A DNA stretch of 64,000 bases, from contig SAXG01000056.1 of assembly GCA_012932865.1 (NCBI GenBank), positions 1 to 64,000 on the forward strand. The letters are read 5' to 3'. The translations under genes and the position numbers were made by a program. Source of the DNA: Amylostereum areolatum (lineage: Eukaryota > Basidiomycota > Agaricomycetes > Russulales > Stereaceae). The number at the start of each line of letters is the position of its first letter. The first letter of the stretch is position 1. Shown one piece after another: positions 35,271 to 47,044 of the stretch. The notes below the pieces were generated by a model. That model ran no database searches. It was not told the DNA's origin and saw only the letters and a list, made by a program, of their open reading frames with translations.

Positions 35271-35799
35271 ATGAGGCTGGCAGCGCTGCGGCGGTTTGTA
35301 GAAAACAAAATACAATATGAGCGAACCTCATGTCGATTTCGTACTTGGTGCCGCTGGTGACGTATTCTTGAGGGTTTTTGACCTTTTTTTTTGCGAAAAT
35401 TAAGCATGGGTAAGCGGAAAGCAACTCAGCCTCGGGGACAGGAGACAACCCGCAAATTAGGCAACCGCAACCGACCCCCGGGGACAGGGGACGTTGCCTA
35501 ACGTCGGCCGCGTACAGTAGGCATCCCGGCTACAGTTTCCCTACTATCGGACTGCGAGTTGAATCTTCTACACTTCATGCTTAGTACTTAGTTATGCTTA
35601 TTTGTTGCTTATTTGAATACAATCACCACAGCCTTGCTACTTGAATGAGTGCAATGCACGGGTCTATGCTAGTGGAAAAATATCGGCTTACAGGTCCGGT
35701 TAAGGACAACGATACTGAGATAAAACAGAGTCGTGGATTGCGTCTGTCGAAGGTGCGGAAATGCGGAAACGCGGCGGACTCAACACAAGCTGGACGCTT
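35271..35799. other. Intergenic with GGGGACAGG-type repeats
   Basis: No gene seen. The segment 35427-35500 carries two copies of a CTCGGGGACAGG...GGCAAC-like unit; a third, diverged copy lies on the other side of the transposon at about 34559-34605. This suggests an older repeat into which the MITE inserted. Confidence 0.4.
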
Positions 35800-36989
35800 T
35801 CACCGTAGGTACGTCGGCAGGATCTTGTGAACTGACCTCAATGTACAGCCATGCTGTTGCAAGAAATCTTCGAATGAAACGTGCGTTGGCGGGAGAGGTG
35901 AAGAGACGATATTGTCGCGTTTGAGTTGTTCGACCTGTGAGCAGGAAGGACAGAGTTAAAACTTGACGAAGTAGCGAGGGAAAAAGGTAGAGTCCTACCT
36001 GGTCTCGAGTTAATGTGAAAACATTGGATGGAAGCCGCTCCAACACTAAGCCTTGAAGCTCTCCGATTGACCACGGTACAGGTATTATAGGGCGGGTGCG
36101 ATGAGTGTATTTGAGTACAAGCTGCATGATTTCCTTGAAGGAGAATACTGAGCCAAATCGAGGTATGGTTAGAGAGACGTTGTCCACGGAACGATGTGAC
36201 CCCACCTTGTGGTCCACCAGCCTCAATGATCTTGCCGGTGACATCGAGCTTTTGATCAGAATTTTCTCTGGTGAGAATCTCGACGAGTCGGGCAAGGTCG
36301 TCCACAAAAACGGGTTGGAATTTCGATGAGCCATTACCGAAGACCGGAAGGAAAGGCAGATATTTGGAAAGTTGGGCGAATCTCTACTCTAGATCAGCAG
36401 AAGGCGAGGACAAGCATGATGAGGTGTTTACGTACGTTGAAGAACCCATCGCCTGGACCAAATACTAGACTTGGACGGATGACGGTGGCGTCTGGACAGT
36501 GTTTGAAGGCGACCTCTTCTCCCAGTGCTTTCGTACGTTCGTAGGGGACTTGGCTAAGTTTGTCTGCGCCAATCGCACTGATATGGACGAGTTTTGCACC
36601 AGCTGCAGCAGTAGCACGAGCGACGTTTTCAGCACCCTTCCATTGGATTCTTTCGAACGCCTCCGGGGAGCCCGTCAGAATGCCAACCATGGAGACCACG
36701 TAATGAGCGCCTTCGAAAGCAGAAGCAAGAGTTTCTGGTTTGGTGATATCCACCGGGACAGCGGGCAAGAGGTGATCCTGTACGATATGGCCTCTGAGCG
36801 AGTCTACGATTTTGTCCGGGCTTCGAGATGAGATTTGAATGCGCCGTAGAGCGCTGGTAGACTCATTGGCGTGACTGATTGTAGTTGCGATCCTAGAGCC
36901 TACGGCGATTTCAGCGTATACATGGGGGATGAAAAAATACTGCACGCACCTATAAAGCCTGCGCCACATATAACGACCTTGCGAGACAT
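35800..36989 (-). CDS. NDUFA9/COQ11-type atypical SDR, mitochondrial
   Basis: NAD(P)-binding atypical short-chain dehydrogenase of the complex I 39/40-kDa (NDUFA9) and COQ11 group. ATG 36987-36989 gives MSRKVVICGAGFIG, the dinucleotide-binding GxGFxG, before the first intron. Next come ISSRSPDKIVDSL, VDITKPETLASAFEGAHYVV, SMVGILTGSPEAFERIQWKG, AAGAKLVHISAIGAD, PYERTKALGEEVAF (YxxxK-like) and DATVIRPSLVFGPGDGFFN. A later exon reads FLPVFGNGSSKFQPVFVDDL, and the end has QVEQLKRDNIVSS and LRSVHKILPTYLR, typical of NDUFA9-like proteins, stopping at 35800-35802. Five introns, all in frame. Complex I subunit versus CoQ-synthesis COQ11 cannot be separated by eye. Confidence 0.85.
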
Positions 36990-37055
36990 GACCCGCTCTC
37001 CAAAAAGACTAATTTCGGCAGGGCAGGTGGAGGAGGGAGGGAAGGTTGGTACATG

Positions 37056-37295
37056 CTAGACGGAGGAGAACACGACCTTTTGAACGAATAGAGAGGGGAT
37101 GCGATGACGTCGATGGCTGTCAAAAACGGCAGGGAGGTCGCGCTCAACCTCTGGCCTGTTTTCAGGAGGGAACCCGGTCTCGAACTGGTCTTCAAAGTCG
37201 TCATGAGATGGTGGCCCGTGGGTGTGAACACTGGGGAAAGGGCAAGAAGAAGAAGTGGCAGATAACCGTGTGACCTCGGGTAAAATGGCGGCCAT
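37056..37295 (-). CDS. Possible small unrecognised protein
   Basis: A 79-codon frame from ATG 37293-37295 (MAAILPEVTRLSATSSSCPF, later SHDDFEDQFETGFPPENRPE and HRIPSLFVQKVVFSSV). It lies 67 bp upstream of the NDUFA9-like start on the same strand. Its composition looks protein-like, but there is no recognised family and no visible intron. It could be a small gene of its own, an upstream frame in a long leader, or chance. Confidence 0.3.
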   Translation of the reverse strand: MAAILPEVTRLSATSSSCPFPSVHTHGPPSHDDFEDQFETGFPPENRPEVERDLPAVFDSHRRHRIPSLFVQKVVFSSV

Positions 37296-38798
37296 GCTGA
37301 TGGGGTTATTTGAAGGGTGGGGGCAGACTGGCAGCTTGCTCACCAACGGCGAAGTGAGACAATGAAGAACTGGAATGGGCCGCTCAACCCCGCCGATCGA
37401 GATCTTGCGCCCCTCAATTGCACATCCCTCTCGGCCCAGTCTCTTACTCCTATGTCCTGCCCTCCGTTTGCTGTTCCTGCCCTCCTTTTGCGATGGGCGG
37501 GTGCGAGAGAAGGGACGTTCTCTCGGCGCCCAAAATCTGTTTGACACGTTTGTGGTCCATCAGCTCTACTGTTTCAAGTTTTCAACCTCATCCTACGCAC
37601 AAGTTTGGCCCAAGTTTGGCCAAGCTCAAGCTTTTTCTTCCACAGGCCGCCACCCTTGCAAGGCAAGCCAGAGCCAAGGGCAAGTTATACAGACCGTCAA
37701 AGTAACAGGAGCTCGACGGATATTCGGATGCTCTGCCAGGGTGCCGTTTTAGTTCTTGCTACCCCGCATGCCCCAGCCCTCCAGGTCCGCGAAAGACTCT
37801 GTGAGTGCGCTCCGACCGTAAAAGCGGGATCGCTGAGAATACCCCACCGTCCAGACGCCAGGTTAGTCGCTAGGCTCGTCTCCTGGCTCGTCTTCTCTCG
37901 AAGTTGAAGAGACCTGAAGTATCCAGCATCGTCACGGCAGTCTCGTGGATCGAGTAGACATAGCTGAGCCGAGTCACCATAGTGTGCTCCTCTATCACCG
38001 TGCCTACGGATGTGTTAACGTGATACCCGGACCGTTCCTAGACAAGGCAGCCTACAAGATTCCGCGATGCCGTGCACGAGGCCGCAGGAATATCTTCCGG
38101 GTGATTTCTGTGAGAATTCATGTCCGCGGAAGGCTTTCATGGTATGGCTTTTTGTGTCTTCAACCCCCAGAAATCCCGCAAGCCATGTGTAGTGCTGCTA
38201 ACCGCGGGGAGCACTCAAATATCCATGATCGGACTGTACACCGTTATTGCGTTATGTCGGAGGGTGAAGGTGAACCAGCCTACCTGTCTGTCGCTCGCCA
38301 TATATGCTGATAAGGACCCAGGAAGATAAATGCTCCTTGCCTCCATTAGACTGCATATACATATCTCGAGCGATCTTCGGGCCCTTTGATGGCATGCCGA
38401 CTTGGTCCCATGATTGCGTAACTTTTACCTAGGAAAACCCCCGTCGGAAAGCTGAGCCGACAAGAGCCGTCGTCTGGATGGAGCCCCTCACCTTTCTACA
38501 CATATCGCTCGCTGGGTGAATGCAAGCAAGGGCCTACTGCACGGTTCGAGGCATTGTACAAGGACAAGTGCAAGCGAGGAGGCGCTTAGTGACGCCTTAT
38601 TCGCCAACCTTATTTGCTCAAACTCCCGGCCACCTCAGGCTACCCTACTGGTGAAACTTGTCCTCCAATCCTTTCCAAAACCCACTCAAGTCCACCACTA
38701 GCTTTACAAACGCCCCCCCGAAGCTTCATGCATCTCTGTCATCGACGTCTCTTACCATATACTCATATTGACTGAGCGACGATCCTTTTTTCGTGCTA
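37296..38798. other. Gene-poor gap of 1.5 kb
   Basis: Neither strand shows a splice-consistent or recognisable coding region. Frames present are short and compositionally unremarkable. No inverted repeats or target duplications were noticed. Confidence 0.4.
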
Positions 38799-40371
38799 TG
38801 TGAGCCACGATTCGGACCCCCCTGCCTCAAGCCAGCCGCGCGTTTCGTCCTACCTACCCTCATGTCGTCGTCTCAACACCAATTGCCGTCCTATCCGCTC
38901 CGGCTTCCCAGCTACCGTTCCTCTCACCAGAAGAGGCATCACCCGTATCCCATGGCCAAGAGATGGGCCTCCGGTGGTATAGACGAGCTCATGGTACGAG
39001 AAAAGAGCTCCTTGGACTCGCTCTGCTCTGACAAAGCGTCAAGAATTCGCTCAGCCTCACCGACGATTTCCCTACCGCGACAGCGCCGGCACAGGGGCAA
39101 GCTGTAAATGAGGACCCGCGCCCTTCGTCCTCGCAGCTGTCCCCCTCGATTCAGCGCGAGAGTTCAGATGTCAGTGTCAACACCGACCACTTTGAAACGG
39201 TCGTGAGGGAGTTGGAAAACAACACGGAAGATGTGCCTCCTCGCTCGCTGTCCAACCTGGTCGTCGTGAGTTTTTCCCCCTCGCGTTTCAATGTGGAAAG
39301 CGTGGCGAACATTGACCTTTCCTTCTAAGGCTTTCGCCCGCGCCATGCGCACGCGCGACGAAACGGCGCTCGAAAAATAAACTGCCCGGACCGAAGCAAT
39401 TTGACGCGATCCTAGGATCACATCCCCGTGGCTTCGTATTATTATAAGGCAGACAGGTCTCACCAATCTATCTACCCGTCTTGCCTCCTGGTCCTTTTCA
39501 CAACTCGGTTTCCTTTTTTGCGCCTCGATCATCCCGTGTCTCAGCCCAGCCTCCCCTCCCTTCTTGCCATGCTGCAGTCTGCCAGTCCGAATCGAAATCC
39601 AACTACATAAATCGCCCACGTTGCCAAAGACCACAATCACGGCTCTCTTCCGACCCCCACTGTCATTGCTTCTTCACATACCTTCACCGCTGCATCATTG
39701 ATCAGGTATCAATGTCTTCATACATCGTCGACCACCACGTCCATTTCTCGGCCACGTTGACCAAGCCCCCAGCGGATCGTCCGCGTAACGTACGTCCCTC
39801 GCTTGCCCTCTTCTCTCGCGAGTTCCCTAACACGCCGATAGTCCTGCCCCTATCCGAGACTTGCGCAAATGAAGGGCCATCCTCGTAAAAGCGACAGGGT
39901 GACGTCGAAGGATCTTTACTGGGGCCGCCGCGCGGTCGCCGCGCCCGAGCTTCCCCATCCGGCGCCGTCCAAACCGCTAGCCCCTATATCTACTCTTCTG
40001 AGCGTTGCAGACGTTCCCGTCCCGGTCCAGTCATGCATTGCCAAGGTCCGTTCTGCCTTCATAATTTTTTCGTCGTCACACACGCTCATCGCAGCATCTA
40101 CCCAGACCTGCTCGCATCCCCGTTCCTTTGGTTCCCTGCTCAAAGTGTTCATCAACGTCGTCGTCCCTGCCCCTTCTATCGACCACCACTGCTCCGAGAA
40201 GAAGTCACACCGCCCCGTCCTCTCGCTGGTCAGCTTCCTGCCCAAATCCACCCCCTCGATTGACTCGCGTGCCAGCTCCCGATCGACGTCGTCCGGCACG
40301 TCGTCGCCCACAACTCCAACGTCTACAACATCCTCGACCGCCTCCAGGGGCGCGTCACTCTTGTTTGCTTA
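38799..40371 (+). CDS. Unresolved gene or gene remnant
   Basis: Several coding-like blocks lie on the plus strand but I could not join them confidently. One reads STPIAVLSAPASQLPFLSPE. Another, at about 39035-39266, reads NSLSLTDDFPTATAPAQGQA, VNTDHFETVVRELENNTEDV and PPRSLSNLVV. It ends at a good donor (GTGAGTTTTT), followed after the intron by AFARAMRTRDETALEK. A further block has KLPGPKQFDAILGSHPRGF in a shifted frame, then SSYIVDHHVHFSATLTKPPA and DVPVPVQSCIAK before another donor. The last frame, rich in Ser and Thr, ends at 40371. A frame break near 39377 (AAAAA run) prevents continuity. No family recognised. It may be a real gene with sequence errors or a decayed one. Confidence 0.35.
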
Positions 40372-40582
40372 ATACACCTATATCTGTCGCCATGTTTTGA
40401 TTCCGCTATCTTGCTTGTATCTTCCATAAAATCCTGTATATCTTCGCACTTGCACATCCATCGCATTCCATAACATTGTTGGACTCATCATAATGCCCGC
40501 AAACACAATATCGTCGTAAACAAACGGGCAGCTATGGTACACACCATCCCAAGCTAAAGCACCTCAGCATAATATCTGAAAA

Positions 40583-42019
40583 TCAATCAGCGCGCTCAGA
40601 AACAAGCCCCGCCCTTCCCCTCTTGAGCCTGTCCTCCAGCCCCCCTTGCCCACCGAACACTTTCTTCTGTTCGTGGCTGAGGAAGCCGCCCATGCCCTTC
40701 GATTTAACGCGCGCCTTCTCCTCTGCCTCGAGCTCCGCTTTCTCCCTTTCCAGCATTGCCGTCAGCCGCACCTTCCGTTCCTCATCCAAGCTCATCGCGT
40801 TGGACGACATTGCCGCCAGCCGTGACGCACGATCTTCAGTGGGCGGACCTGACGGTGCGCTGGAGCGGGGAGGAGGATTGGACCGGGGACGTGAGGAAGG
40901 AGGCGGGCTCATTCGAGCGCGTTTGCGAGAGGACTCGCGCAAGTCGGGGCTGCGTGAACGCTCCCTCTTGACAGTGTCAGAATCGCGGTGACGATCATAT
41001 CGTTCTCTTTCCCTTGGAGGACTACGTGGCGGGGTCGCCGACTCGTCAGAACGCGGCCACGGTAGCGGACGATGGTCCGAGTCGCGCCTTCGGCGCTTGT
41101 CGTCGTCGTAAGTCGGGCTTGGACGTCGGCGAGTGTAAGGATCCGGACTTCGATCGGCGGGTCGGCGGCGAGAATAACGGTCATCGTCATCATCGTAGCG
41201 GGGGACGGGTGTCTGCGGTCCGTGACCTGTAGGGGGAGCGGGAGCGGCGGGCATAGGGACTAGGCGAGCGCCTGGAGTGGTAGGATCGTTCGCCACGGGC
41301 GTTGTCGGACAACGGAGTGAGCGACCTGTGCCTTGAGTGTCTTTCTCTCTCTTTCCGGTCCTTCTTTTCCTTCTCTTCCTTCTTGCGCTCCTTCTTGTCT
41401 TTCTTAGGTTTGATGCCGTTACGTTCTTGCATTTCGCGTAGACGGAGGGGATTAGACATGAGCGCTTCGTAGGCCGCCGCCTCCTGCTGCTTGATTGCGA
41501 ACAAGGGGTCCTCACGGATCTTGGCGGAGATGTCGCGTATGCTGTTCGCATTCTGTACCGCGATGAAGTTCTTATGGGCGGCGCCGAGCTATAAATGTCG
41601 TTAAGATGCAGCACATGCGAGATAAAGTGATGAAGCGCACCTTGACGTTATCGTCGGCGGTCAGAATTTTGTCCACCCGCCTCTTCCCTAGAAGGTAGTC
41701 CTCCAGTTCTCCCTCGTTTTGCTTCGAGCCCGTCGCTGGCGTTGTATACATCCACTCCAACTTCTCTGTTCTCTTCTTCCCAGTCTGCATCTCCTGTAGT
41801 CGCTGAAGCTCCTGAAGTTGACGTTCCTCCTCCTTCTCCTTACGGAGTTGGTCCAACTTCTTCTTCTCCTCGAGCTATATGGCATGTAATGAGACGGGGG
41901 CCTACGAGATAAAGAAACACAAGACGTACCGCTTCCTTCTCCTTCAACCACACCTTCTCCTGATTCTTCATGAGCACCGGGTGCCATGACTTCTTCATAT
42001 TCAGATCTCCGCCACCCAT
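40583..42019 (-). CDS. CWC25: Pre-mRNA splicing factor CWC25, one frameshift
   Basis: Step-one spliceosome factor that joins the activated spliceosome to promote the first transesterification. ATG 42017-42019 gives the diagnostic start [20 protein letters not shown], then [10 protein letters not shown] and, after an intron, [39 protein letters not shown] and [20 protein letters not shown]. The third exon reads [40 protein letters not shown] and [13 protein letters not shown], then a Lys/Glu and Arg/Ser-rich region. At 41200-41204 a run of five G (C on the coding strand) shifts the frame. With four, the protein continues into [18 protein letters not shown], and the C-terminal [15 protein letters not shown] and [16 protein letters not shown] to 40583. 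A sequencing error is the simplest reading. Confidence 0.9.
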
Positions 42020-42256
42020 CTTGACTGATTGCGCTGGTAAACGGTTTCAAAAAAGGTTCGGGGAAAGACGTTGGGAAAGAAGAGCTGAACCCGAAGCGAG
42101 CCAGCGAACGGGAGAGGACAAGAGGCATGTTTGGCGCTGTGGACGGCGTCCACTGCCGCCGGCGCTTGCCGAAGACTCTCATGTCATCATGGCCGCGCAA
42201 CGGCATCCTCTCACAAGCTACACACATCTCCGAGCCTCTTCAGGCTCCTGCTCACC

Positions 42257-43211
42257 ATGTCTAGGCGGGAAGACGCAACGCTGGATGATCTGGAAAGTGG
42301 AGAGCTCGACCCACTCAACCGCGACGAGTTCAATGGCCCCCCACCGCCCCACGCACGGTGCGTGTAACCCCCACCCTGTGCACCACGGCTGCTCATTCTC
42401 CGCACAGGCCTGCACGGTCGATATATGCTCTAACGAAGGGCGAAATTACCCGTGGAATTGCTAATCGATTCGTGCACTCAAGAGTCTATATCGTCCTATA
42501 CCTCGCCATGGCCGCACTGTCGATCACAACGGTCGTGCTTAGTCTTAAGGACGGCTGTCCTGGTTTCGCATTCTACATCCTGGAGATCATCGTCAACACT
42601 TCGATGATTCTCGAAGTTGTTATTCGCTTCCTCGCATTTGGTCGGGTGAGTCGCGTTTCGCAGTTGCAGGAAACACGGATCTCAATCTACGACGGCCTGT
42701 GCAGCAATTCTGGAAATATCCGTTCAACGTGTTCGACCTCATCGTGACTTCGTTCTGCGCGGTGACGCTACTCGTGATCGTCTTTGCAGGATGTGAGACG
42801 GCGACAAAAGAGGAAGAAATCTTCGATACGCTGCTGCTCGTCGCGCGTAACGTGCTCCAGTTCGGTCGACTAGCCAGTGTCGTGCGACAGTGCGTTTTTC
42901 ATCGCTTACCACTCCATCACATTGATCTCATCCATATTTCCTATTTTTACAGGTCCGGACAGTCAATTTTTGCGCGTCCAAAACCTATTGACTTATCCGC
43001 CGCGCGACGCGCAGGATACAGTCTGGACATGGACTTGGAAAGCGACGGGGAAAGCGACGAACTGCGAGCGCCTTTGACGCGGAATCCAGTCCTTTTCGAC
43101 GCGCGGGACGGGCAGAGGCCATCACAGCGTGGGGCGCTGTCAGACATGCCTCGCGCCGCACAAGCTGTCCGCGACCGGGACGAGGAGGACGTCTGGGCGG
43201 AACTTGGGTAA
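42257..43211 (+). CDS. Four-TM voltage-sensor-like (ion transport domain) protein
   Basis: Small membrane protein resembling an isolated voltage-sensing domain (S1-S4 of the ion-transport family) without a pore module. ATG 42257 starts an acidic cytosolic N-terminus (ATLDDLESGELDPLNRDEFN). After the first intron, segments are VYIVLYLAMAALSITTVVLS (S1), FAFYILEIIVNTSMILEVVI (S2, ending IRFLAFGR), VFDLIVTSFCAVTLLVIVFA (S3) and LLVARNVLQFGRLASVVRQS (S4-like, with Arg at intervals but fewer charges than in classical channels). The C-terminal tail is cytosolic and acidic (LDMDLESDGESDELRAPLTR, ending DEEDVWAELG), stopping at 43209-43211. Three introns. Proton-channel, phosphatase-linked sensor and orphan options remain open. 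The start is 238 bp from that of CWC25. Confidence 0.8.
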
Positions 43212-44414
43212 AGTTCTCCGCATCGCGTCTGACTTGATCCATACCCTAGATTCGATGGTTCGTTTGGTTTCGCCTGTACCATGCAGTTTTATCCTACCTG
43301 AACACTTATTTTCTAACGCTTTGGTGGCGGGGGTTACAGTATGAACAAAGAAGTCCGCTCCATCGGCCGAGTTTTCGTTACGGTAGCTTCGTCAGCTTCT
43401 GTGGCAAGGACGGTAATAGGTTCCGCCTCGGACCCGGCGAACGTGCCTCTGGGTTTAGGTTTGCGGTTTACAACCTCTTGGACGTCGTGAGCGTTCGCAA
43501 GCTGGGAAGCCTGTCAGTTTAGGGTTTGGACGAGTGGCCGCAACGATCTCGATGTAGAGTGGAAACGCTCGGGGAAAGGAGACTCGGCGTCTGTGTCTTT
43601 CTGATGTTGGAGTTGATGCTCGCCATGGTTGTGAGCGATGGCCAGGTCGCGGGCGCATTGAGTAGATCATTCGAAGGGTCAGGTGAGAACAAACATGCGT
43701 CGGGGGAGGATATAGGGTGATCCGAAGGAAAACGAGGGCTATCTGCGAAGCTTGAGAAGGGAGCAAGAGGAACGGTCTGGGATTCGGGAGGGATTAAGTG
43801 GAGGTATGACCACTTTGGTAGAGAAGCGGCGTGCCTGGAACGATGTCGGACAACGATGTCGAGCAGGAAAAGAGGTGAGACGTGAGAAGAGCGCTCTGGC
43901 GCTCTGGTGTATGCGACGATGTCCACTTCGAGGAAGAAGAACGCAGACGAAGAGGAGAACGGAGGAGAAGGATGGCAGGGATGGCAGGGATCTGTGGGGA
44001 GGATCTAGGGCGATCGCGACGAGGCTTATGTCATTTGACAACGAAACGTCTGTTTTGGCGCGTCCACGGCATCGGCTGCGTTCATTTAACGGGGGGAAGC
44101 CAGGGGAATGAACTGAGGAAGAGAGGAAAGGGAGGCGGAGAGGAGGAGATAGAAAGAAAAGAAAGAGAAAAAGAAAAAGAAAAGGAGAGAGAGGGGGGAG
44201 AAGACGAAGTTGAGTGGAACGAGCTCGAGAGCACGGGCGGTTGGCGAAGGGACCGGGGCGACGGGGGATTGCGAGGGTGTTCCGACTTGTCCGCCATTTT
44301 TGCGTTTACTCCTGCTTGCTCTCGCTCTCCCATGCCCTGACTTCCCCTCCCTCTTCGGCCGTCGCTCTTTGTCCTCTGTACTCTCTCCCTCTGTACTCTC
44401 ATTCTCCCTCTCGA
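43212..44414. other. Intergenic; polypurine tract, no gene
   Basis: 1.2 kb without a convincing gene. It contains a GA-rich block at 44115-44204 and is probably the upstream and leader region of the following Ser/Pro-rich gene. Confidence 0.45.
44115..44204 (+). repeat. Polypurine (GA-rich) tract
   Basis: About 90 bases almost entirely A and G on the plus strand, with only isolated C or T. Repeated AAGAAA and GAGAGG units occur. It lies about 210 bp upstream of the next start codon, so it could be a promoter or leader element or simple low-complexity sequence. Confidence 0.8.
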
Positions 44415-47044
44415 ATGTTACAGCCTCAGCCGTCTCGTCCGTGGTGGTCCCGCTCGACCTCCATCCCAAAGAACTATCCAAAGTGCGTCACGTCTCGTCA
44501 CTCCCCTTCTCCGCCTTTTCTCACCGCTCTCCTCTTCTCCAGTGAGAAGCCGACGAATGGTACCGGAAAGCAGGGCAAAAAGCTCAATAATTTGGCCTCC
44601 GCAATCGGCCTCAAACCCAGAAAACACACACTCACTATCCAAGAACCTCCCTCCCCCCACCCTCCCCCTCCACACCGGTAGTCTAGAGCCATATCCCCCC
44701 TCTATACATGGGCTGTCAAGCGCCTATCCCTCCTGGGATGAAGCAGAGCCACGTACTCCTTCTGACCTTCAGAAGCACCACATCTCATACGCCCAGTCCG
44801 TGTTGACCACTTCCGAGATGGACCCCTTCGCCTCCCAATATCTCCCCAGCCCTCCCGGCGCTCCGGAGGACGCTAGATACTCCGTCTTCTCAGACTCGTC
44901 CACTTCCGACTCACATGCTCTTCAGAGCGACTTCACCCTTAATTACAACCGCGAGTCCATGACCTCTTCCTCCGACCAGTCTCACTCCAAGCCGCTCACT
45001 CACCTGAGTCCTCCTCTCTCCCCCCGTTCTCCCCCCTTCGACCACCAGCGCGCGTCTCGGTACGTATGGCCGGTTCCTTCCTCCTTCTTCCGCGCTCATC
45101 ACATCACTCGTTACCAGACTTACCGTTGCAAGCGACAAGATCATCCGCCGTGAGCCTCCGTTCATGCCCAGCAGTGCCTCTCCCGTCTCTCCATATGCTC
45201 CGGGACGACCTTGGGACGAAAGCCCCCAAATCAGACCCTCTCTCTCGTCCTCGACGCTCACCGACAAGGCAAGGGCAAAGGCAAAGGCGGTCGACGTAGA
45301 CCGTCCACCCGTTCCCCGTCTAAAAACGCGGCCAAGGGGCATGACGGATGTAGGGCCCTCTCGCTCCAAGGGCTCAACTTCTGCATTCGATACCCGGCTT
45401 CTGCCTTTGCACACCCCTCCAGATGTCTCCCCAACGAATCCTCTCGTTCTTGTTCGACAACCCTCTCGTACAAAGCTCGTCCCTTCCCCTATTGCGCCAC
45501 CTCCCACTGCCGGTCTCCCGCCCACCCCTCCCACTGACCCGCGCCGCGATCCTCCCCTTGGCGCCCACCTTCGGGAACCGTCACCTACGTCAGCATCTTC
45601 TTCCTCTAGTATCTCCTTCGCTTCAACTACATCCTCCCGCCGCGACCATGGGGCCCAACGTTTTGACCCTAGGGAGCGGCGCCATCATGATAGTTCATCG
45701 AGGACGGCCCCTCCCTCGCCATCTGTTTGGAACGGCTCAGGGTGGGCGGGCACACCCCCTGCTACCGTCACCCAGTATGACCGTCGGCCCGAACCGAGTG
45801 CGCGACCGCTGAAGAAAGCCGTTTCGTCTCATCATCTACAATCGTCCATTGCAAGTTCGGCTTCAACTTCTTCAACGACAGTGGAAGACGTGAGATCTGT
45901 CAAGAAGCAGCGATCATTCCACCACACGCGCATGATCGCCCTCCCGCCCCTCCCTTCTTCTTTACGCCACACCAACTCTTCTGGCTCCGTCCCTCAAAGT
46001 CATCCTCCAACCTCTCCGCCCCCACGGGATGACGCGTTCTCACGTTCTCCCACAACCGTGGAGCAGCGGCGAGGAAGCGCAACATCACAGTCCATCCATA
46101 GTCCACCTTCTGGCCGTCGACGTCTCTTCTCGGGAACTAGCTTGCGACGGTCAATGTCCTCCCAAGCAGCGTCCGCCGCGGACGACGAGACACATTCCGT
46201 GTTTAGCGCGTCGGATGACCGCGACCGACCTGGCTTCAATAATCCGTTCAGCGCGTCCTCGACGTCCTCATTCTGGGACGACGGCGATATGCCGAGCAGT
46301 CCCGGACAACGCCCGCACGAGTTCTCTCCGCAACATATCATGGCACCAGCAGATATGCTCAGGCTTGAAGCTCTTGTACAGAACGAGCGAAGCACCGCGG
46401 AGTTTATGCGTTCCCGCGGACAGTCATTTACCTCCGTGTCGACCTCCTTCTCCAATGCATTTTCGGATGCAATGTCCAGCGAGGAAATGTCTTTGCCTTC
46501 CTCGCGCTCCTCACGGTTCGGTGAATTCACGAGCAGTCACCATCCGGCAGCCAGACTTTCACAGCAGCCCTTCCGCTCCGACACATTCCCGTCTTCGCCA
46601 ACACGTCCCCGCCCAGCAACCGTGCACAACGACAATACGCAGTACGTGCGCCCTTCTGAGAGTCAGAGCGCTGGTTTGCCCCCACCGCCCCGGCCACGCT
46701 CACGACCGGCCCCTTCGGCCAGCAGCAGCCAGCCCCAGAGCCATAAGCGAACATCTGTCGCACCTATCACACCGTTGTCCCCACCACCCTCGTGGAAGAA
46801 CAATGGACGCCGCGCACAGAACAAGCCGCCGCCGGTCGTGCCCGTGACCGTACCGAAGGAAGCTGGGCGGCCAGCAATCCTTCGCAAGCCGTCTTTCCTT
46901 GAGATCGACGATGAGGTGGACAGGAAGAAGCGTCCCATCGCGGCCGACAAGCCAGCGGCGCCCGCAGACAGCTTCCTCGACCTTGGCAAGAGCTCATTCG
47001 ACACCATCCGGAGTAGTCTTGAGAACGATTTTGGGCCTAATTAG
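44415..47044 (+). CDS. Long Ser/Pro-rich disordered protein
   Basis: Not recognised; about 800 residues, nearly all low-complexity. ATG 44415 begins MLQPQPSRPWWSRSTSIPKN, and an intron with acceptor CTCCAG leads to EKPTNGTGKQGKKLNNLASA and IGLKPRKHTLTIQEPPSPHP. The link to the next block (YPPSIHGLSSAYPSWDEAEP, TTSEMDPFASQYLPSPPGAP) needs either an intron at about 44679 or one frame correction. A further intron (about 45060-45133) leads to a clean 630-codon frame with SPVSPYAPGRPWDESPQIRP, MLRLEALVQNERSTAEFMRS and the C-terminal PAILRKPSFLEIDDEVDRKK and SFDTIRSSLENDFGPN. The short ordered-looking segments near the C-terminus may be conserved docking motifs. Many SP/TP sites suggest phosphorylation control. 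Confidence 0.75.

Noticed and set aside
38120..38701. Short plus-strand frames in the 37.3-38.8 kb gap
   Set aside because: No splice-consistent joins, motifs or good start contexts.
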